A stretch of 64,000 nucleotides of DNA from Candida dubliniensis CD36 (lineage: Eukaryota; Ascomycota; Pichiomycetes; Serinales; Debaryomycetaceae): positions 558,001 to 622,000 of the forward strand of contig NC_012861.1 of the NCBI RefSeq assembly GCF_000026945.1. Reading direction: 5' to 3'. Positions within the stretch are counted from its first letter, which is position 1, and the number at the start of each line of letters is the position of its first letter. This document shows positions 11,032 through 18,393 of this stretch, one piece after another. Position numbers and translations under genes: made by a program. Under the pieces are notes generated by a model. That model worked only from the letters and a program-made list of their open reading frames with translations. It did not search any database and was not told the DNA's origin.

Positions 11032-11322
11032 CTAACCCAAAATCAATTCATAGATAATAATGGTGATATTAACTACTATTAACGGAATTCTCATCAAAGT
11101 TCTAACTGCACTTATCAAGTTTATTAGTTTGGTCTTTACTGATCCATCACTGTTGTCCAAGCCACTGTTAAATTGGTTAAATTGGGCTTGAATATTGCCA
11201 TTATTTTGTTGTCCAGTTGTTGATCCCCATCCGATTCTGTTCAAAAATCTATCTTCACTTAGCACTGCAATTCCATTAATAATAAGTGCAATCACATAGA
11301 ATAATTTTCCCAAACCAAACAT
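11032..11322 (-). CDS. YOS1: Yos1, small membrane protein of ER-Golgi transport
   Basis: Subunit of the Yip1-Yif1 complex in ER and Golgi membranes, needed for COPII-mediated transport (mammalian IER3IP1 family). The 96-residue protein has an N-terminal membrane segment (LGKLFYVIALIINGIAVL), the conserved EDRFLNRIGWG motif, a polar Asn/Gln-rich loop that is longer than in Saccharomyces, and a C-terminal hydrophobic segment ending in YELILG. The start MFGLGKLFYV agrees with yeast Yos1. The yeast gene has an intron; this one is continuous. It converges on NCB2, with 242 bases between stops. Confidence 0.93.
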   Translation of the reverse strand: MFGLGKLFYVIALIINGIAVLSEDRFLNRIGWGSTTGQQNNGNIQAQFNQFNSGLDNSDGSVKTKLINLISAVRTLMRIPLIVVNITIIIYELILG

Positions 11323-12789
11323 CCCTGTTGTTGTTGATATTATACCGACGCAAACAAGAAAACTTCACCAAAGTTGAAGATTGATGTGGCATTAGGAAAT
11401 GGTTGGTTTTTTTTTTTTTACTTTCTTTCTTTCTAAAATGCGTAGACCTCAGACAAACAAACAAACTATTATTTGTCGTGGCGCCGCAAAACACAGCAAA
11501 ATCTGAAAAACTTCTCTAATTTTTCAGGTACCAGTGAGTAAGAGACAATTCAAGCATAATACCAGAATGTTTGGCCATAGAATTATATAGAGGCACACTG
11601 AGAGTAATTGCATCTAACAACTTGCTGCTGTGTCTGTTCAAATACAGCCAATGGATTAATTCAGGTTGAAGATATTTAAAAATAACGTAATCTACTATGG
11701 TTAGTACATTGGATTACATTGCTAAACTGAACCAGCTATATGTTAACAACACAAAAGTCAGATTTTCAAGATAAATGGTTATAGATTTTTATATTGCTAT
11801 AGAGGCTTTACTTGCATTTGTTTTGCGGCAATAAATATGGTTTTATCAAGAGCAAAGTAAAATGCTATAATGGGGTTTTAAATTGGACCTATGATAAACA
11901 TATAACTTAATCTTACTTCGCGCATTACGAAAACGGTATGTCTTAGCGGCATAATCAATACTAATTAGATTATTGCTAATATATGACGTGAAGTAATAAC
12001 ATAGACAAAACAGCCTGGATTGGAGAGATAAGCTATATATGCATAGCAATTTCTTTCTTGTTTTATTTTTGTGTCCTAGCTAAGAGAAATAAATGCCAAT
12101 CCCTGAAATATTTATCAGTAAGCCATTTGTATTACAAGAGACTGGTTTTTTTCAAGTACCTTCGACAATCAAATTTCTGTGCAACTTATCAGAGAGTTGT
12201 AATGACATTAGCAGTAGCATATAAAACAGTATTGGTTGTCTAAACTAAAGCTGGATATTCATTATTGTTCTTTACTGTAGTACACAGGCAAAACCCACAT
12301 CCTCCATGGTATCTGGTAAGAATTTCATGTACACAATTCAATATGACTATCCGTATTTCCGTGTGAGACTTAAGCAGGCCGAATTCACTGCAATATCCAA
12401 ATACAGCACAGTCTTAATGATATCTTAGCGGGGGGTGGGGGGCTTATATACTGTGGGATACGCAAAGCAGAATAAATCTAGAACAAGCTATAGGTGAACA
12501 ATCGTTGTAGATAATAAAGTCTTTTTGTTTCGGTTTTGTGTATTTCTCTTATCTACAATAATTTAACTTCGATCATAAAATAATTGCAGTCGATTTTCAC
12601 ACGGAAAAAGACAGGCAAAGAAAAAAAAAAAAAAACACAACAGAATAGAACAAGATATTGGTTTGTTACTTGAGTAAAGGCCAGTTTAAATCCCAAGATT
12701 GAACATGTGGTATAAATATTAGAAAATGTCGAAAATCAAAAATTGAAAAAGAACTCCTCCTTTTCTTTTTCTCTTAGGGACCATACACA
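11323..12789. other. Divergent intergenic region, YOS1 / permease copy B
   Basis: About 1.5 kb with the upstream regions of both genes. Notable items are a G6-T-G6 tract (12430-12442), an A-run (about 12620-12634) and a pyrimidine-rich stretch just before the permease ATG. Short open frames appear random. No tRNA seen. Confidence 0.55.
12430..12442. promoter_or_regulatory. G6-T-G6 tract upstream of permease copy B
   Basis: GGGGGGTGGGGGG stands out in AT-rich DNA, about 350 bases before the permease start. It contains CCCC-type zinc-finger sites on the other strand, of the Mig1 or stress-element kind. Function is inferred only. Confidence 0.3.
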
Positions 12790-14424
12790 ATGAACATAAT
12801 CAAATCACGAACAGAAGACCATTTTCATCAATTGTCTTCAATACGATCACCCACAAGAGACATTGACCCACAACACAACGCTGGTGATGTTGAATTGTTA
12901 GCTCAAATTGGGTACAAGCAGGAATTGAGACGTCATTACAGTACATTGCAAGTTTTTGGTATTGCTTTCTCAATTATGGGTTTGTTGCCAAGTATCGCTT
13001 CAGTTTTAACTACAGGGTTGGAATCTGGTCCAGCTGGTTTAGTCTGGGGATGGTTTTTGTCCTCTATCTTTATTCTTTGTATCGGAATAAGTCTTGCATT
13101 TCTTGGGAGTGCCATTCCCACCTCTGGGGGATTATATTACTACACAAATTATTATTGTCCAGATGCGTTTCGAGTGCCATTGAGTTTCATGATTGGATGC
13201 TCAAACTCATTGGGTTTAATTGGTGGATTGTGTAGCATCAGTTATGGTTTTGCAGTTCAAGTATTGTCTGCTGTCTATATCCAACAGGATGGAGGATTTG
13301 AAATCACCAATGCAAAATGTTACGGGATCTTTGTCGCTTGTGTTGTTTCCAATGCTCTCATATGTTGTTTGGCAACTAAGCAAGCTGCATTTTTGCAAAC
13401 AGTCTCCATCATTGTGAATGTGTTTTTGGTTTTGTTGTTTTTAATTGCTGTTCCCGCAGGTAAGGGGAATGATTTCAATTCACGCAGTTTTATTTTTAGC
13501 AATTTTGAGAACTCCAGAAATTACGGAACACTTTGGTCTTTTGCATTGAGTTGGATGCCGGCTATCTGGACTATTGGTGCATTTGACTCCACAATCCATT
13601 GCAGTGAAGAGGCGAAAAATGCACAGAGAGCTATCCCTGTGGGCATCATTGGATCTATTAGTGCATGTTGGATTTTAGGATGGGCGATTTGCATTGTTTG
13701 TGCTGCTTGCATTAAAGATGGTGACGTATCCAGAGTCCTTGAATCTGACACCGGTTCTGCCATGGCACAGATTATTTATGATGCGCTTGGTAAAAAATGG
13801 GCGGTTGCGTTTATGTCGCTTATTGCTGTGGGACAATATTTGATGTCAGTGTCAATTATGATAGCCCTTTCCAGACAGATATGGTCTTTTGCAAGAGATG
13901 ATGGTTTGCCAGTTGTTTATAATTTTGTGAAATATGTCAATCCTACAATCAAAGTACCTGTAAGGGCGACAATGTTTGCAGCTGCCTTGGGAGTACTATT
14001 AGGTTTATTGGTTTTGATAAATGGCACAGCAGGGTCTGGTGCACTTTTCAGTCTTGCCGTTGCTAGTAATGTTCTTTCGTGGGGACTCCCTGTATTGCTC
14101 ATTCTTTTGCCTTATGGTAGGAAAAGGTTCATTCCGGGACCGTTCTATTTTGGATCCACCATAAGTACCCTCATCAATATTGTCAGTGTTGGTTGGACAG
14201 GATATGTTATTGTTTTGTGTATGTTTCCTGATTCCATGACTGTGGACAAGAATTCTATGAATTACACAGTAGTCATTAATGTTGGTGTTTGGTTATTGGC
14301 GTTGTTTTATTATTTCGTTTGGGGCTACAGATTTTACACAGGTCCTAAATCTAACCTTGAAGAAGATTTTGTTGAAGGCGTCAGCACAGCTAATGTGGAT
14401 GAAGTTTTGAACGAAAAGGTCTAG
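12790..14424 (+). CDS. UGA4-type GABA/amino-acid permease, copy B
   Basis: Polytopic permease of the amino-acid/choline transporter family, 544 residues, close to S. cerevisiae Uga4 (571). It keeps the family segments AQIGYKQELRRHYSTLQVFG, SIPTSGGLYYYTNYY-like (here AIPTSGGLYYYTNYY), CSNSLGLIGG, SWMPAIWTIGAFDSTIHCSE and ALGKKWAVAFMSLIAVGQ, with about twelve hydrophobic segments between roughly 55 and 515. Both ends are cytosolic and polar, as expected. It probably carries GABA or a related small amine across the plasma or vacuolar membrane; the exact substrate cannot be read from the sequence. It is an inverted paralogue of the permease at 1-1453 and shares near-identical DNA blocks with it (12862-12995, 13091-13387, 13672-13841). 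The start is the first ATG, preceded by a CT-rich leader. Confidence 0.9.
   Translation: MNIIKSRTEDHFHQLSSIRSPTRDIDPQHNAGDVELLAQIGYKQELRRHYSTLQVFGIAFSIMGLLPSIASVLTTGLESGPAGLVWGWFLSSIFILCIGISLAFLGSAIPTSGGLYYYTNYYCPDAFRVPLSFMIGCSNSLGLIGGLCSISYGFAVQVLSAVYIQQDGGFEITNAKCYGIFVACVVSNALICCLATKQAAFLQTVSIIVNVFLVLLFLIAVPAGKGNDFNSRSFIFSNFENSRNYGTLWSFALSWMPAIWTIGAFDSTIHCSEEAKNAQRAIPVGIIGSISACWILGWAICIVCAACIKDGDVSRVLESDTGSAMAQIIYDALGKKWAVAFMSLIAVGQYLMSVSIMIALSRQIWSFARDDGLPVVYNFVKYVNPTIKVPVRATMFAAALGVLLGLLVLINGTAGSGALFSLAVASNVLSWGLPVLLILLPYGRKRFIPGPFYFGSTISTLINIVSVGWTGYVIVLCMFPDSMTVDKNSMNYTVVINVGVWLLALFYYFVWGYRFYTGPKSNLEEDFVEGVSTANVDEVLNEKV
12862..12995 (+). repeat. Near-identical block shared with permease copy A (block 0)
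   Basis: Aligned with the reverse complement of 1248-1381 this 134-base block shows about 3 mismatches by eye. The DNA before it is clearly more diverged. It encodes the conserved N-terminal region. Confidence 0.75.
13091..13387 (+). repeat. Near-identical block shared with permease copy A (block 1)
   Basis: 297 bases align with the reverse complement of 856-1152 with 4 mismatches by eye (13110, 13200, 13356, 13374). The block includes 155 bases of complete identity (13201-13355). Flanking sequence drops sharply in identity on both sides. Confidence 0.85.
13672..13841 (+). repeat. Identical block shared with permease copy A (block 2)
   Basis: 170 bases are identical by eye to the reverse complement of 402-571. 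Synonymous sites are identical too, while neighbouring coding DNA differs at many of them. Confidence 0.85.
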
Positions 14425-14838
14425 ATTTTTGTACATGTTTAGTTGTTGTTTTTTTATAGTTGTTTTGGATATAAAGTTGCAAAATGTGGACAACGAACTG
14501 TTCAATGAATAGAGGATTCATCTGACAATTCAACAAAGTTGTTATATTGCTGGTTACTTTTTTTTTTAATTTTGACTGTATAGAGATAGTTTTAGAACCG
14601 CTCAATATAATGAACATATATTCTGGTGGCTGATATTCTCTTATTCTTTGTTTTCTTGAGAAAATGTTTCGACATCGGAACAATATTGGTGTTGTTTTTT
14701 CTACACACTAAAAGCTCTGCGGATTGGCGCGAAAGTATTTCCAAAAGCCATCCAAATGTAAACAAATGGATATTTTTTTTTTTTTTTTTTTTTTTTTGAT
14801 TTACAGTGCTTTTTCCTAAAACCCGTTTGATACAAAAT
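14425..14838. other. Intergenic, permease copy B to BUB2
   Basis: About 410 bases with the permease terminator and the BUB2 promoter. A T-run of about 24 bases (14774-14797) sits just before BUB2. A cell-cycle-type site is listed separately. No further gene seen. Confidence 0.55.
14726..14734 (+). promoter_or_regulatory. SCB/E2F-like site upstream of BUB2
   Basis: GGCGCGAAA lies about 105 bases before the BUB2 ATG. It contains CGCGAAA, which fits the yeast SBF core CNCGAAA and resembles an E2F site. It would suit a gene acting in mitosis. Single match, so binding is inferred. Confidence 0.35.
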
Positions 14839-15783
14839 ATGGAGCAAGAGGTACTCCTCAAAGGTAGAAAGAAAGACTCGATCGAACAATTTATTGGTGG
14901 CTCCCAGCTATTTCTTGAAAATGGGTTGTCACAGCTTCGATACATGGTATTAGTAGAAGGATTGTCGACCCCTGAAGGATACGATCAGTGTCCATACCGT
15001 TCATACGTGTGGAGCATACTATGTCGAGTTCCACCATTTCCAACTGAACAATATTTGCAATTATTAGAAACTTCAAGTCAGACCCTCCCAGATGAATTAC
15101 TAATCAAAATAAAAAACGATACTTTCCGTACTTTGATGAACGATAAAAAATTCCATCTGAAAGTCAACGAGGAATCTTTGATTAGAATACTATCGTGCAT
15201 TGGAATAACTACAGAAGTTGGCTATGTTCAGGGCTTGAATGTTCTATTGGCGCCCATAGCATATGTTTGTCACAAAAGTGAACCTCAGGCATTTGCAATC
15301 TTGCACAACTTGATAACGAAACAAATCCCATTATATATTACCCCTAATATGGAAGGTGTCCACACGGGCCTACAATTGGTTGATGTTGTTTTAAAAATAA
15401 TAGATCCTGTCTTGAGTGATTACCTAGACTCTAAGTTTCTAAAGGCAAAGATATACGCATTCCCGTCAGTACTAACTTTATGTTCGTGTACTCCACCTTT
15501 AAAGTCGGTTTTAAAACTTTGGGACTTTCTATTCGCGTATGGCACTCATATTAATGTGCTCTTTGTGGTGGCACAATTAATTATCTGTCGGTCCAGCATT
15601 TTGGAAAGTGAACAACCAATGAAAATCTTAAGAACTTGGCCAAGTTTGGAAGAAAATGAAATCATAAAGTTGAGTCTCAGTTTCATACCTGAATTACCAG
15701 AGAAGCTCTATGATTTGATAGCTAGACATGGTTACGATAAAAAAGTTCCTAAAGAATTGGCAAGATTTTTAGACGAAAAATAA
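14839..15783 (+). CDS. BUB2: Bub2, GAP subunit of the mitotic exit/spindle position checkpoint
   Basis: TBC-domain GTPase-activating protein. With Bfa1 it keeps the GTPase Tem1 inactive at spindle pole bodies until the spindle is correctly placed. The protein is 314 residues, close to yeast Bub2 (306). The TBC domain fills most of it (about 30-260). The arginine finger is in IKNDTFR (Arg97) and the glutamine finger in GYVQG (Gln131), so both catalytic residues are present. The start is the ATG at 14839 (MEQEVLLKG); the upstream in-frame codons back to 14806 lack an ATG and run into a T-tract. It converges on the splicing-factor gene with only 35 bases between stops. Confidence 0.93.
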   Translation: MEQEVLLKGRKKDSIEQFIGGSQLFLENGLSQLRYMVLVEGLSTPEGYDQCPYRSYVWSILCRVPPFPTEQYLQLLETSSQTLPDELLIKIKNDTFRTLMNDKKFHLKVNEESLIRILSCIGITTEVGYVQGLNVLLAPIAYVCHKSEPQAFAILHNLITKQIPLYITPNMEGVHTGLQLVDVVLKIIDPVLSDYLDSKFLKAKIYAFPSVLTLCSCTPPLKSVLKLWDFLFAYGTHINVLFVVAQLIICRSSILESEQPMKILRTWPSLEENEIIKLSLSFIPELPEKLYDLIARHGYDKKVPKELARFLDEK

Positions 15784-15818
15784 ACTTCAATTCAACACAC
15801 GGTACGTAATACAGACAA

Positions 15819-17380
15819 CTATATTAGCGTCAAAAAATCATCAAAATCGTAGAAAGTGGCTAACACAGTTCTATCGTTGTACAGTTTACCTGCCAATTCC
15901 ATCATGGCCGCCAATGCCGTCCTTTCATCTTTGAACTCAATATATATAGTACCCAAACCCGTGGAAGTGTTGAATTGTAAAATGCCTGGTGTATGGCTAC
16001 GGGGAGGTCTAGGAATTCGAATACTTACAACCTCACCGTATTTGGATGCTTCATTATACATGTCATTTTTGATAAAACTGTAGGTGGCATTATCTGTCAA
16101 TTCTGATTCAGAAACTGCATTTAACAATCGAATAACTCTCAGCAGTGGGTGTGGCGTCACATTCTTATTTCCCACTAGGTTTTTCAAACTGTGGAAATCA
16201 ACCGGACCATGTTGAATTGGTGTCTTATCAGGTAATACACATGAATGAAAGGCTCGGGTTATAAAGGGCATTCTTCTCAATTTTCCGATCACATCCATGG
16301 GGGTGTCTTTAAATTCAACAAATACCAACCCAAGCAATTCCTTTGTTCCTTTTTGTCTTAAAAACTGAATACCCTGCAATTCTGCTACATTCTTTTCCAA
16401 TGCCTCAATAACTTTATTCGGTCTTGAGTTGGGTGCTATTGTTAATGAAATTTTTCTTGAACTATCTCTCACAACTTCCTCGATCTCATCTGATTTAGCA
16501 GGCTCCAAATCTTGAACCACGTACTCGCCAGGTCTAGCAATCAATAACTTAAATTTTTCCTTTTGTCGTTCAGGAGCTTTCTCTTCTTTATAAGCATTGA
16601 ACAATAACTCTGTTTCATTCAAAGAATATATGATTGTTGCGCATTCTGCATTGTTAAATTCAATGATGGCATATTTATTATCCGCAGCTTTTCTATGTTT
16701 TTGAATATTAGTGGCAGACCCTTTTTCAAAATCAATAGCTTTCAAATAATCATTGAAAAACTCCACAAGTTTCAAATAATTGATTTGTGATAAATCATTT
16801 TTGATGATCAATGTTCTGGCAACTTTCGAATCAATAGGGTCGATTCGAGAAGTTTCATTCAAAATATCATCGGAATTGTTCAATCTATTTTTGATTGCAC
16901 CTTCTAACTTAGTGAAATCAATTGGACGTGGGTATCCTGGTAATGGAAACAATCCTGATAACTTTGCTCTGGCAGCAGACAAATTCTCAAATCCTTCAGG
17001 GATTCTGTTCCATTTTGAATCAATCACTTTGACTTCTTCTATAGGTTGAACAGACTGGAGCTCTTGTACGTGAGTTTGCAAACGGTTAATCTCTTTTAAA
17101 ATTTCATTTATCAGTTTAGGTTGGGTAATTGACATGGTACGTGCCCTTGCCAAGGTCGACTGTGGTTCAAATTTGCGCTGCCCAGAAAACGTTGCATCAT
17201 CGCTTCTTTTGAATGATGGGGTATATGCTTCGCCAGACTGATCCGAGTCATTGTCCCTGCCTCTATTTTGAAATGACGAACGTGATTTTTCAAATTTAGG
17301 TTGAGAATGCTTGGAGTCAGGTCTGCGGTTAAAACCGTTCTTTTGATGTGGTTTATTGTTGTAAGGTTTACGTGAGGTAA

Positions 17381-17421
<41 letters not shown>

Positions 17422-18068
17422 GTTTGTTGTCTCTGAGATCTTGGAATATACTCTTCAGAATTCTTTTGCTGCTTAAAAGGCCCTCCACCGTGTTCTTGAT
17501 TTGGTCTTTTCATACCTCTCTTCTCGATTGGAGTATCGTTTGCTCTGTTTTTGTTATAGTATGAAGAATTATTACCTGTTCTACTGTCATTGCGTCTGGG
17601 ATCATAACCAGCCATGTTGTCCCTATTTCCGTGATTAGCTCTGATGTCAGATCTGTGATCATTTCTATTTCTCTCCGAATCATATCTATTGGAACCACTA
17701 GGCCCTTGTTCTTCTCTTCCTGTATGTTTCTTAGGGTCATGTCTCTGCGACTGAGATGGTTGATATTGTGGTGAATCTCGATTGCCCCGTCCAAAATGTC
17801 TTGGCTGTTCTCTCTTATTATTGTCAGCTCGGACATCATTTCCTCTTCCATTATAGCCGTCATTGCGATTATCTGTGTGTCTGGGATCACCTCTGCTTGG
17901 TACTGCATCGCCTCCTCTAGCTTGATGCTCGTTATATCCTCGGCCACGATTCAAGGGTGGCACATTTTGATTGGGCTGGTTTCGGAATGATGATTTTTTG
18001 TTAGTATCATCATTGAAAGGCACTCTCCGTGAATAACTACTAGATTGTCGTTGAGACGATGACGACAT
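15819..18068 (-). CDS. MUD2: U2AF65/Mud2-type splicing factor (U2 snRNP auxiliary factor, large subunit)
   Basis: Nuclear pre-mRNA splicing factor that, with the branch-point binding protein, marks the branch-point/polypyrimidine region in the early spliceosome. The 749-residue protein has a long Arg/Gly/Asn/Asp/Gln-rich N-terminal half with a 13-Gln run (about 217-229). An RRM follows at about 415-510 (RTLIIKNDLSQINYLKLVEF ... LLIARPGEYVV, like U2AF65 RRM1), then a second degenerate RRM at about 545-625. The C-terminal U2AF-homology domain lies at about 650-749 (ASKYGEVVSIRIPRP, GTIYIEFKDE, ending in FYDFDDF), aligning well with human U2AF65. The N-terminal half has RGG/RD-like character rather than a true RS domain. 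Start is the ATG at 18068; the TTG two codons upstream is not needed. Mud2 equivalence is by family; U2AF65 similarity is the stronger reading. Confidence 0.85.
17382..17420 (-). repeat. CAA repeat encoding poly-glutamine in the U2AF65-type gene
   Basis: Thirteen uninterrupted TTG triplets on the + strand (CAA on the coding strand) encode 13 Gln in the disordered N-terminal half. A pure CAA tract is likely to vary in length between strains. Confidence 0.9.
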
Positions 18069-18393
18069 ACTCAATGGTTAAAATGATATGTTCGTCGTGA
18101 TGATGGTTTGTGAACAACAAAAAAACTTCCATCTTGATTTCTTCAACTGATATTTTTTTGTATTTTCCTTCAATACTTTTTTGTTCGCCGTGGCACTACT
18201 TTTTCAGGGGTTAGGGTAAGTGTAATAATATAAAAACTATCATCTACTGGACATGTCTTTGTAGCTGGTTTCATACATTTACGAAACGAGTGTCTATACA
18301 TTTTCAAAATTTAACACGCTCTAGGGAAATTTTCTATAAAATTCTGAGACTAAAAAAACATCGAAATATATAAATTAAACTAACTAAGTTCTT
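18069..18393. other. Intergenic, U2AF65-type gene promoter and LHS1 3' end
   Basis: About 325 bases between two minus-strand genes, so it holds the promoter of the splicing-factor gene and the LHS1 terminator. No other feature was seen. Confidence 0.55.

Noticed and set aside
11698..11704. TACTAAC on the minus strand upstream of YOS1, suggesting a 5' UTR intron
   Set aside because: No suitable acceptor distance and no GTATGT donor found upstream.
14806..14838. Longer N-terminus for BUB2
   Set aside because: The extension starts with GTG and follows a T-tract; the ATG at 14839 gives the expected N-terminus.
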